A stretch of 6,673 nt of DNA from JAGVSR01 sp046074825. Lineage in GTDB: Bacteria; Pseudomonadota; Alphaproteobacteria; Rhizobiales; Hyphomicrobiaceae. The stretch is from contig JBJTOZ010000179.1 in NCBI GenBank assembly GCA_046074825.1, positions 1 through 6,673 on the forward strand. The letters are read 5' to 3'. Position 1 is the stretch's first letter. Each line of letters starts with the position of its first letter. The notes under the pieces were generated by a model. The model worked only from the letters and a program-made list of their open reading frames with translations, made no database searches and was not told where the DNA came from. Positions 1 through 5,590 of this stretch are shown piece after piece. Position numbers and translations under genes: made by a program.

Positions 1-1
1 T

Positions 2-592
2 GAAAATGGAACCTATGGATTGATTTTAAAAGATGGAAAAGGATGGATAGAACAGAAAGTTGATTCAAATGGTATTGTTCTTGGTTCACGGGTAAAGCTC
101 AACCCATGGGATCTTATGAAAAAGGAGGGTCAATTCCAAAAAGATATTAATAAGGATGGCATCATTGGAGATATTGTCATTAAGGTTTATGACGCCAATG
201 GATATGTGAGCGAGAATAAAAAATTGGGTTTATATAAAACAAAGACTGGAAGTTATGTCCTGGACGAAACCGGTAAAGGTTTAAAAGAAAAAATAGATCT
301 TTCTTCAGTCAAAATCACCTCAGGAAAAAAGGATTGGACACCTAAGGAAAAAATAATTGGGATTGCTGAAAAAGCAAGCGGGTATATTGAAGTTCTAATG
401 AAAAAAGGCAATGCCTTTATGACACAAAAAATAGATCCAGAAAATGGACACCTGATGGGTTCTCAGTCAAAAATTGATGTTGCCAAGGGGCAATTAGAAG
501 CAAGAGAATATTACTATAATCTTGATCTTAACGGCGACAATCAAATTAATCAAATCGGACATCTCCAGCCACCAACTGAGTGGGCCTTATAA
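2..592 (+). CDS. Trp/Gly-rich repeat protein, C-terminal part (5' end outside window)
   Basis: The frame is already open at base 2, so this is the C-terminal 196 residues of a longer protein. A TTG codon at 20 is unlikely to be the true start, because repeat-like sequence (ENGTYG) precedes it. It holds the end of one repeat (GKGWIEQKVD, then the calcium-loop-like DINKDGIIGD) and one whole repeat that starts at LGLYKTKTGSYVLD. The whole repeat continues through an EVLMKKG...QKIDPENG core to the DLNGDNQIN loop and ends PPTEWAL. This pattern resembles the Trp-rich Synechocystis-type C-terminal domain (W_rich_C); that is recognition from memory, not a search. The last third is clearly paralogous to the end of the gene at 993-2597, including the closing heptapeptide and the TAA stop. 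Role inferred: secreted or surface repeat protein, perhaps with a lectin domain upstream like its neighbour. No clear terminator follows. Confidence 0.85.
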   Translation, partial: ENGTYGLILKDGKGWIEQKVDSNGIVLGSRVKLNPWDLMKKEGQFQKDINKDGIIGDIVIKVYDANGYVSENKKLGLYKTKTGSYVLDETGKGLKEKIDLSSVKITSGKKDWTPKEKIIGIAEKASGYIEVLMKKGNAFMTQKIDPENGHLMGSQSKIDVAKGQLEAREYYYNLDLNGDNQINQIGHLQPPTEWAL

Positions 593-992
593 ATTTGAAA
601 TTTTCTTTGTTTGTGCAGATCTTCAAGTGTGCAGCTCTATTCTTAAACGTCGTTTTGAGTATCCTTAAGTAGGCTCACATAAAAGTTTAGCGAAGGCGTA
701 AGAATTCTACGAATAACTGCATTGAAAACGACGAACGAACAAGCAAGCTTATATTTAGGAAACCTCAGTCATAATCTAAGAGTATGAATAGAATAAAATT
801 TCGGAAATCATTGTATGTTCCCGTTTTAAGACAGAGACTAATGATAATTTTATATTTCTCAATGTTTATCGCTATTCTTTAGCATCTTGTTTCATTTTCT
901 TTTTTTGTTTTTTTTGAGAAACCATTTTCATTTTTGGGTTTTTTTAAACATCTCCATGGTATCAAATATAGAATTTTAGTTGGATCATTGAG
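593..992. other. 400-base intergenic region between the two paralogues
   Basis: No convincing gene is visible on either strand. The stretch contains a direct repeat of GTGCAG near 613-636, a 9-bp inverted repeat (648-656 with 725-733), a possible 32-codon reading frame at 784-882, and a strongly T-rich tract at about 885-945. I could not find a promoter with both boxes at normal spacing. The region must carry the start signals of the lectin gene at 993 unless that gene is itself 5'-truncated. Confidence 0.6.
648..733. repeat. 9-bp inverted repeat with 68-nt spacer
   Basis: CGTCGTTTT at 648-656 is matched exactly by AAAACGACG at 725-733. A shorter pair, GTAG at 669-672 and CTAC at 707-710, lies nearly symmetrically inside. 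This could be the stem of a structured RNA or a protein-binding pair. There is no T-run after the right arm, so it is not a simple terminator. In AT-rich DNA such an arm can occur by chance, but the GC content of the arms makes that less likely. Confidence 0.35.
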
Positions 993-2597
993 ATGCTTTT
1001 ATCAAGCGAAGACCTCATTAATATTTACGGAGCATGGACCGGTAGAAACGGTCATATTTATGTTCTTATGTGGCCTTCCGATTGGAATACGGCAAATGTC
1101 ATTTCAACCTCTATGGGGGGATATTTAGTCAAAATTGATGATGCAAAAGAAAATACTGAACTTTTCACAAAGCTTTCAAAGTTAATCACCCCTTACTATT
1201 ACTCAACTGATAGTCGCGCTAAGGATGGTGGTGGGGTTCCCTATATTTGGCTAGGTGGAAGTGATTCAAAACAAGAAGGTTCGTGGACTTGGAGCAAGGA
1301 TGGAAGCTCAATTGGCTCGTCGCGTTCAGAGTGGGGGACTGGAGCCTTAGGCAAAGGACCAGATAACGACGGTGGCACTCAGAATTATTTGGCGATGGGG
1401 CTCCAAAAATGGTCAGTTAATACTAATAAAGGTAATGTTTTTAGTAATGCAGGTCAGTGGAATGATCTCTCAGGGAATAACTCTCTCTTCTCTGTTATAG
1501 AGTTTGATAAGGCTCCAAGTCTTTCTCAAGGAAAAATTGTACAAGTCATAAAAAATCAAAATGATCTTGGCGTTTATAAATTAAAGAGTGGCTACTACGC
1601 TGTTGATGTCGCCGATCTGAAGGTTGGAGGATCCTCTGTTGTTCCTTTGAGTTTGAAAACAGCTAATAACAAACCCTTCAACTTTAAAGTATCCCCGAAA
1701 GCTGTTTTGAATTGGGGAGATTCAATTGGAATAGTTTCCGGAAACGGTAAGACGTGGATACATCAGAAATTTGACTATAAAGGTGTAGTTAAGGGTGTCC
1801 AAGAAAAAGTTCCCTTGTCCTGGGTTCTACAACAAGAAGTTTGGTTCGGTGTCGATATCAATGGTGGTGGAATTGGGGACAAGATTTCAAAGGTCATAGA
1901 TGATGGAATGGTTGAAGGTGACAGATACGGCTTATACCAGTTAGCCTCAGGTGGATACGTTATTGATAAAGTCGGTTTGTCGAAAGGCTCTCGAATGGTT
2001 GAGCCCTCGGCTCTGAGAGTTGGAGAAAAGGAATTCACAACGAAGGGAACACCTACAAACTTGTGGTGTTATACAGACAATACGTTCGGAGTTTTATCGA
2101 AGCTTGGGACAAGTTGGTCACTACAAAAATTCAATGATGTAGGAGTTGCGAAGGGAGCGGCTATAAATTTAAAAGGTGATCTCATCACCAAAGTACTCTA
2201 TGGAGAATTTCTATTAGGGGATCACACATATAATTTCTATAAGACCGTTTCTGGCAGTTTTTTTTGTGATACCGCAGGAAAAAATTTAGGTGATATATTA
2301 TCCAAGGATGCATTTAGTATTCTTGATGGGAATAAAGCTTGGGTTCCAAAAGACAGGATTCTTGCAGTTGCACCAACGGACCATGCTTACGTTGAAGTTT
2401 TGATGCATAACGGAAGCGATTTCAAGGCGCAAATGATAAATGCAGAAACATGGAAGACGGAAGGTGCTGTACTTAATTTAGACGATACTCATAATAAAAT
2501 TTCAGCAAGAGAATATTGGTACGATTTGGATCTTAATGGAGATGGAAAGATTGATCCTATTGGCCAAAACAATCCCCCCTCTGAATGGATACTTTAA
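993..2597 (+). CDS. C-type-lectin-like domain protein with three Trp/Gly-rich repeats
   Basis: The 534-residue product starts with a C-type-lectin-like domain at about residues 18-171. Visible marks are GHIYVLM, WNTA (31-34), GGYLVKIDD with EN at 53-54, WLGGSD (86-91), EGSWTWSKDG (95-104), GPDND (122-126), NYLAM, and WND (156-158) followed by SVIEF. There is no cysteine in the domain, so the usual disulphides are absent. Three repeats follow (about 181-296, 297-410, 411-524), each with a [GV][LV]YxxxSGxYxxD opening, a GxxWxxQKF-like core and, in the first and last, a D-x-N-x-x-G loop (DLDLNGDGKID at 511-521). The end is PPSEWIL. No signal peptide or membrane helix is seen. ATG 993 is the only good start after the in-frame TAG at 969, with just a weak GGA 8 bases upstream. 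Likely role, inferred: exported glycan-binding protein. It could be N-terminally truncated. Confidence 0.82.
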   Translation: MLLSSEDLINIYGAWTGRNGHIYVLMWPSDWNTANVISTSMGGYLVKIDDAKENTELFTKLSKLITPYYYSTDSRAKDGGGVPYIWLGGSDSKQEGSWTWSKDGSSIGSSRSEWGTGALGKGPDNDGGTQNYLAMGLQKWSVNTNKGNVFSNAGQWNDLSGNNSLFSVIEFDKAPSLSQGKIVQVIKNQNDLGVYKLKSGYYAVDVADLKVGGSSVVPLSLKTANNKPFNFKVSPKAVLNWGDSIGIVSGNGKTWIHQKFDYKGVVKGVQEKVPLSWVLQQEVWFGVDINGGGIGDKISKVIDDGMVEGDRYGLYQLASGGYVIDKVGLSKGSRMVEPSALRVGEKEFTTKGTPTNLWCYTDNTFGVLSKLGTSWSLQKFNDVGVAKGAAINLKGDLITKVLYGEFLLGDHTYNFYKTVSGSFFCDTAGKNLGDILSKDAFSILDGNKAWVPKDRILAVAPTDHAYVEVLMHNGSDFKAQMINAETWKTEGAVLNLDDTHNKISAREYWYDLDLNGDGKIDPIGQNNPPSEWIL

Positions 2598-2612
2598 ATT
2601 GATTTTAAATTA

Positions 2613-2636
2613 GAGCTAAAGGCTCCTTTTAATATT
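2613..2636 (+). terminator. Weak intrinsic terminator after the lectin gene
   Basis: Fifteen bases after the stop codon lies a small hairpin, GAGC (2613-2616) with GCTC (2622-2625) around a 5-base loop, followed by C, TTTT and an AT-rich tail ending in a further T-run. The 4-bp stem is short, so the call rests mainly on position and the T-rich 3' side. Confidence 0.4.
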
Positions 2637-2736
2637 TTTCATATAAACAGCTACCAAAAAATACCTTTAGTTTTTTGTTACAATCGCATCAGAAGTCATT
2701 GCAGGATTGTTCATAGATTTAGAAATATCTGAGGTT

Positions 2737-2764
2737 TACCAGATAAGACTTCTCGTTTCTGGTA
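2737..2764. repeat. Perfect 7-bp inverted repeat upstream of the HNH gene
   Basis: TACCAGA (2737-2743) and TCTGGTA (2758-2764) are exact inverted copies separated by 14 bases. They lie 36-63 bases before the ATG at 2800 and immediately before a possible -10 box, TACAAT (2767-2772). The element could be an operator bound by a dimeric regulator or a stem-loop in the leader RNA. It is not followed by a T-run, so it is not a terminator. Confidence 0.5.
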
Positions 2765-2766
2765 TT

Positions 2767-2772
2767 TACAAT
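2767..2772 (+). promoter_or_regulatory. Candidate -10 box for the HNH gene
   Basis: TACAAT matches the -10 consensus at five of six positions and would place transcription start about 20 bases before the ATG at 2800. I see no good -35 box at 16-18 bases spacing (TAAGAC at 2744-2749 is poor). A second candidate, TGTTACAAT at 2676-2684, has an extended -10 form but also lacks a -35 box. Which of the two is used cannot be told from sequence alone. Confidence 0.3.
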
Positions 2773-2789
2773 AAAGGGAGAAAAGTATA

Positions 2790-2793
2790 AAGG
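2790..2793 (+). promoter_or_regulatory. Ribosome-binding site that points to ATG 2800
   Basis: AAGG lies 6 bases before the ATG at 2800, with another purine-rich stretch (AAAGGGAG) at 2773-2780. No comparable site precedes the ATG at 2834, which follows the sequence TTTTCAAA. The ribosome-binding evidence therefore favours initiation at 2800, in the frame that stops at 2889, rather than at the start of the long nuclease frame. Confidence 0.6.
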
Positions 2794-2799
2794 TTGAAT

Positions 2800-2889
2800 A
2801 TGAATTTACTTCAACAAGAAAAAGATTTTCAAAATGAACTTTTCGCAGAGTTCTGGAGTCCAACCCTTACATTCCAAAAAAGAATTTAA
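2800..2889 (+). pseudogene. Displaced 5' segment of the HNH nuclease gene (29 codons)
   Basis: This 29-codon frame begins MNLLQQEKDF, has the good ribosome-binding site, and ends QKRI-TAA just past an A6 tract at 2876-2881. If the tract had five A residues, the frame would read on as FQKEFNYLLERCRRC, straight into the zinc-ribbon/HNH frame, giving one protein of 256 residues. The residues here (LFAEFWSPTLTF) look like ordinary protein, whereas the first 15 residues of the competing frame (MNFSQSSGVQ...) look like out-of-frame reading. Alternatives are a short leader peptide that overlaps the nuclease start, or a site of slippage that yields the full protein. I favour a one-base insertion, natural or from sequencing. 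Confidence 0.6.
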
Positions 2890-3571
2890 TTATCTTTTAG
2901 AGCGATGCAGACGCTGTTTGCATCTCTATGTCGGGGATATCAGTAGGCTCCCCTTTCAAGAAGCTCTCATTCAAATTCAAAATTCAGAAGATAAACTTTG
3001 TAACTCATGTCTTCTCGCTGAACAGAGGGGATACCATGTTTACAAGTGTGATGGTTGTAATTCTAAAGTTAAGGGGACATTTAAGGAAGTTAAATCAATT
3101 ATCAATGTATTTGGAAAAGCTTTTTGTCATGAGTGTAACGTAGGTTTTTTTGGATCCTATAACCCCAATAATCCCGCTCTCAACGCCGTTCTTGGCAGTA
3201 TTGCTGATAAAAGAAAGCCGCGAAAAGTTTCTGTTAGAAATTATAAGAAAGAAGCCGAGCTTCAAGTGCAAGCTAATGCATATAAAAAATTAGTTCGTCG
3301 TATTAGTAAAGCCAATTACAAAAGTAGTATGTCACTTTTAAACCCAAAAAATCATTCTTTTGGACCCTCTGGAAAAAAGAACTCCTATCATCTCGATCAC
3401 ATAGTGCCAGTTACTATCTGTTGGGAGTATTATGTCCCTGCTGAAGATGCAGCTTCCATACAGAATTTACAAATTATTCCATGGTTTGTGAATTTATCTC
3501 GAGGCAATTACTTTAGATTTGGTCGAATGATTGGGTGGCCTGTTCGTATGAGGAAACGAAGAAGTCGGTAA
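2834..3571 (+). CDS. Zinc-ribbon HNH endonuclease-like protein (true start probably 2800, frameshifted)
   Basis: The frame encodes 245 residues. Four CxxC pairs (25/28, 56/59, 72/75, 98/101) suggest two zinc-ribbon-like modules in the N-terminal half. A Lys/Arg-rich linker (about 126-160) follows. The C-terminal part has HLDHIVP at 186-192, NLQIIPW at 211-217 and N220-LSRGN. This matches the HNH nuclease pattern in which the DH pair and following Asn/His residues bind a metal and cut DNA. The extreme C-terminus, MRKRRSR, is basic. The expected product is a DNA-cutting enzyme of the phage/mobile or homing type; no partner methylase or immunity gene is adjacent. ATG 2834 lacks a ribosome-binding site and sits inside the 2800-2889 frame, so residues 1-15 are probably not native. 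If the A6 tract is genuine, the protein may be silent or weakly made. Confidence 0.75.
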   Translation: MNFSQSSGVQPLHSKKEFNYLLERCRRCLHLYVGDISRLPFQEALIQIQNSEDKLCNSCLLAEQRGYHVYKCDGCNSKVKGTFKEVKSIINVFGKAFCHECNVGFFGSYNPNNPALNAVLGSIADKRKPRKVSVRNYKKEAELQVQANAYKKLVRRISKANYKSSMSLLNPKNHSFGPSGKKNSYHLDHIVPVTICWEYYVPAEDAASIQNLQIIPWFVNLSRGNYFRFGRMIGWPVRMRKRRSR

Positions 3572-3580
3572 AGTTCAATA

Positions 3581-3603
3581 ACAAAAAGATTTTCTGTTTT
3601 TGT
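3581..3603. terminator. AT-rich hairpin between convergent genes
   Basis: ACAAAAA (3581-3587) and TTTTTGT (3597-3603) form a 7-bp stem, 9 bases after the HNH stop and 35 bases from the end of the opposite-strand gene. The A and T arms provide a T-run on either strand, so it could serve as a shared terminator for both convergent genes. The stem has only one C-G pair and is weak. Confidence 0.45.
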
Positions 3604-3637
3604 GCATAGGTAAAAACTTAACCTTCAAAAGAAGTCC

Positions 3638-5092
3638 TCAATTTAATTTTTCATTTGTTTTTATATGAACAACAGAAAATTGATCAATATATACTTTTTG
3701 CCATCCCGTAAGTTCATCAATTGTTTTAGCAGCTTCATCTTCCGGCTTGAGTAGAGACCAAGAAATTTTGTTTTCCTCAAGGAATTTTTGTAATTGTATT
3801 GGGTCCCTTGAGCTTATGAGGTTTTTGTATTGTCGCACAAAATCTGATCCAAAAAAATCTTGTCGGCCATCAATATAGGTCTTCTTGCCTGAAAATATTA
3901 AATATCCACCAAAGTCGTAGTTGTTAAAAACCTTTTCATCTATTGGGTAGGCTAGCGCTTTTTGAACCGCAGAATAAGGCATGAATCTCGCAGGTGGTGT
4001 TACTGGCGCAAAGTAGGAAACAAAGCCAATAAGAATGCTCATGATCAAAAAGGCATTCCATACAACCCTTTTTTTATTTATTATTTCAAACGAACACTTT
4101 TTAAAAACGAGAGTTTCAGAAATTGGGCTTGCGAGAAGAAGAGGTCCAATTAGTCCAAGAAAGTCTGCATGCCTTTTATGACTCAAAGCCATATGAAGGA
4201 GTAGAATAAGAATAAATACCCGGTTGGCTTTAATTTTAATTCCAAATATCAGAAGGAAACCTAGGCTACCTAGAAGTACGAACTCAAAGAGGTTTGGATG
4301 AGAAAAATCTTGAGGTTGCCATTCTGAAATAAAATTTACGGTGTCTCCAAGTAAGAATTGTTTGAAAACACCAACATATGGTCCAAATCCATTTGGACCT
4401 AGTATTGGGACAAGTAGTGCTGCACAACAAAACAGAATGTATTGAGTGACTTCGTTTCGGGATAAACTTTTTGATGGAAAAAAACTCTCAATCAGCAAAA
4501 GTGGTGTAATCAAAATTCCTAAGATAAACGATCCATGCATATTGGACCACAATAAGAGTATGAGAATGAGTGAGTATGAGGGGGGAGTTTTTGTTTCTGC
4601 GGACTTCAATAGTCCCTTAATCCAAAGAATTATCAAGGGGAATATCAAAACATGCGGACGGCATGACATGTGGGGGCCAATCAGCAATACTGTTCCCAAA
4701 CACAAAAAAATAACTACAGTACAGCTTAATTTTTTTGAAAGTTCAGAAGCTAGAAGAGCTAACGCTATTGTCACACTGAAGCATGTAACAAAAAAAACAC
4801 CAAAAAAGCCAAACGTATTATAAGAGAATGCGAAGATAACTTCGCTCAGCCAGTCTTTGCTAATGTAGGGAGCGCCATAGTGAGTATGTGAATAGATATC
4901 AGTTGTAGGTATATGCCCTGTTCTTAGTATTTCTTGACCGAGGGCTATGTGCCATAAAGTGTCTGGATCCCCTAACATTTGCTTTCCAAAAAATATTTGG
5001 AAAACAAAAAGAAAAAAACAAATAAGGAAAATTAAAAAATAATCCGGCTTTGTGATATCTCCCTTTTTTATTTTTTCCATAATTTGCATCAT
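3638..5092 (-). CDS. Polytopic membrane protein, putative GT-C-type glycosyltransferase
   Basis: The product has 484 residues and about 10-11 hydrophobic segments (first at about 18-36, last at about 344-361). The first extramembrane loop carries LGDPDTLWHIALGQEIL (40-56), an acidic DPD motif followed by WH, then PTTDIYS and SKDWLSEV (79-85). Such a loop is typical of large bacterial membrane proteins related to GT-C glycosyltransferases, which use polyprenyl-phosphate sugars. SNMHGSF (183-189), ISEWQP (255-260) and KRHADF (306-311) also fit. The soluble tail has NYDFGGYLIF and YIDGRQDFFG (391-414), again typical of this uncharacterised group. Substrate unknown. ATG 5092 is chosen; ATG 5089 and ATG 5080 are possible, and none has a clear ribosome-binding site. 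It is alone on this strand and divergent from the tRNA region. Confidence 0.75.
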   Translation of the reverse strand: MMQIMEKIKKGDITKPDYFLIFLICFFLFVFQIFFGKQMLGDPDTLWHIALGQEILRTGHIPTTDIYSHTHYGAPYISKDWLSEVIFAFSYNTFGFFGVFFVTCFSVTIALALLASELSKKLSCTVVIFLCLGTVLLIGPHMSCRPHVLIFPLIILWIKGLLKSAETKTPPSYSLILILLLWSNMHGSFILGILITPLLLIESFFPSKSLSRNEVTQYILFCCAALLVPILGPNGFGPYVGVFKQFLLGDTVNFISEWQPQDFSHPNLFEFVLLGSLGFLLIFGIKIKANRVFILILLLHMALSHKRHADFLGLIGPLLLASPISETLVFKKCSFEIINKKRVVWNAFLIMSILIGFVSYFAPVTPPARFMPYSAVQKALAYPIDEKVFNNYDFGGYLIFSGKKTYIDGRQDFFGSDFVRQYKNLISSRDPIQLQKFLEENKISWSLLKPEDEAAKTIDELTGWQKVYIDQFSVVHIKTNEKLN

Positions 5093-5142
5093 TAAGAGAG
5101 AGATGAAGAATGACTAATTTATTTTCTTAAGCATAGTGGGAT

Positions 5143-5148
5143 ATTATC
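5143..5148 (-). promoter_or_regulatory. Candidate -10 box for the membrane-protein gene
   Basis: On the minus strand these bases read GATAAT, five of six matches to the -10 consensus. They would give a leader of about 40-45 bases before the ATG at 5092. No good -35 box is found at normal spacing; that position is occupied by the 5164-5182 palindrome, which might therefore be an operator. Confidence 0.3.
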
Positions 5149-5163
5149 ACCTTAAATTAAATT

Positions 5164-5182
5164 TCACTTTTTTTAAAAGTGA
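5164..5182. repeat. Palindrome TCACTTTT-TTT-AAAAGTGA
   Basis: A perfect 8-bp inverted repeat with a 3-base spacer. It is not followed by a T-run on the plus strand. It overlaps the expected -35 area of the divergent membrane-protein gene, so a regulator-binding role is possible. Part of the symmetry comes from the T and A runs. Confidence 0.4.
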
Positions 5183-5256
5183 GCAAATTAATGTATGTTT
5201 TTCGTACCATCACCTAGGATCGTTTTAGTTTTTGGTTAAATAATATATATCTGCTT

Positions 5257-5272
5257 CTATGACCCCTCATAG
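5257..5272. repeat. Hairpin CTATGA-CCCC-TCATAG
   Basis: A perfect 6-bp stem with a four-C loop. Function unknown; no T-run follows, so it is not an intrinsic terminator. Confidence 0.35.
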
Positions 5273-5351
5273 TACAGTACGATCAAAATCTTACACTCTC
5301 ATTTCAATTATATGAGACCTTAAAACAGCGAACTCAGGTATAAAAAATACT

Positions 5352-5382
5352 TTGCAAGACAATCTTGAATATTTCGTATAAT
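5352..5382 (+). promoter_or_regulatory. Candidate sigma-70-type promoter upstream of tRNA-Arg
   Basis: The -10 box TATAAT (5377-5382) is a perfect consensus match. A -35-like TTGCAA (5352-5357) lies upstream with a longer than ideal 19-base spacer. Transcription would begin near 5389, about 75 bases before the tRNA, but the 5416-5439 hairpin lies in between. The promoter may therefore make a short terminated RNA, or a tRNA precursor through partial read-through. Confidence 0.45.
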
Positions 5383-5415
5383 AATTTAATCTGTGGTATG
5401 TTTCCTTACTGAACC

Positions 5416-5439
5416 CCTCTAAGAGAGGATCTTTTTTTT
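5416..5439 (+). terminator. Rho-independent terminator-like hairpin before tRNA-Arg
   Basis: CCTCT (5416-5420) pairs with AGAGG (5424-5428) around a 3-base loop, followed closely by eight T residues (5432-5439). The stem is short but the T-run is good. It sits 25 bases before the tRNA and about 35 bases after the -10 box, so it would end or attenuate any transcript from that promoter. Confidence 0.55.
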
Positions 5440-5464
5440 AGTTTGGTTTTGGAACAACAAGCAG

Positions 5465-5540
5465 GGTCCCGTAGCTCAACGGATAGAGTATCGCGCTTCG
5501 AACGCGAGGGTTGCAGGTTCAAGTCCTGCCGGGATCGCCA
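5465..5540 (+). tRNA. tRNA-Arg (anticodon UCG)
   Basis: A complete 76-base cloverleaf with encoded CCA. The acceptor stem GGTCCCG pairs with CGGGATC (one G-U), the D stem is GCTC/GAGT (one G-U), the anticodon stem is TCGCG/CGCGA around the loop CTTCGAA, and the T stem is GCAGG/CCTGC around TTCAAGT. The discriminator base is G. Anticodon TCG reads CGA and, by wobble, other CGN arginine codons. The D-loop GGA keeps the A20 that marks bacterial tRNA-Arg, and C35 agrees. No terminator follows; the transporter gene starts 50 bases downstream and may be cotranscribed. Confidence 0.97.
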
Positions 5541-5590
5541 AAAATAATTATACTCTCAACACAAGATCATATTTCGATTTAGGCCTTTGA

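Larger units (their letters stand above)
5093..5464. other. 372-base non-coding region between membrane-protein gene and tRNA
   Basis: No protein-coding frame of note appears on either strand. The region holds a weak minus-strand promoter candidate, an 8-bp palindrome (5164-5182), a 6-bp hairpin with a CCCC loop (5257-5272), a plus-strand promoter candidate (5352-5382) and a terminator-like hairpin (5416-5439). Several compact hairpins in one gap leave room for a small RNA, but I recognise no known family. Confidence 0.6.

Noticed and set aside
934..1128. A 64-codon plus-strand frame overlapping the start of the lectin gene
   Set aside because: It starts at a TTG, overlaps the lectin domain in another frame, shows no family features, and looks like out-of-frame reading.
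993..1510. Lectin-fold gene as the variable target of a diversity-generating retroelement
   Set aside because: The lectin domain is N-terminal rather than at the 3' end, and there is no reverse transcriptase or template repeat in the window.
4380..4399. Perfect palindrome GGTCCAAA-TCCA-TTTGGACC inside the membrane-protein gene
   Set aside because: It encodes the residues GPNGFGP, where repeated Gly-Pro codons give symmetry by themselves; no sign of a regulatory role mid-gene.
4446..4823. A 125-codon plus-strand frame opposite the membrane-protein gene
   Set aside because: It is the reverse-complement shadow of a clearly real transmembrane protein and has no recognisable features of its own.
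4983..5003. Inverted repeat TTTCCAAA/TTTGGAAA near the 5' end of the membrane-protein gene
   Set aside because: It lies in codons for the first transmembrane helix and is AT-rich; coincidence is likely and no terminator tail is present.
5465..5540. tRNA-Arg 3' end as an integration (att) site of a mobile element
   Set aside because: No integrase gene and no direct repeat of the tRNA 3' end was found elsewhere in the window.
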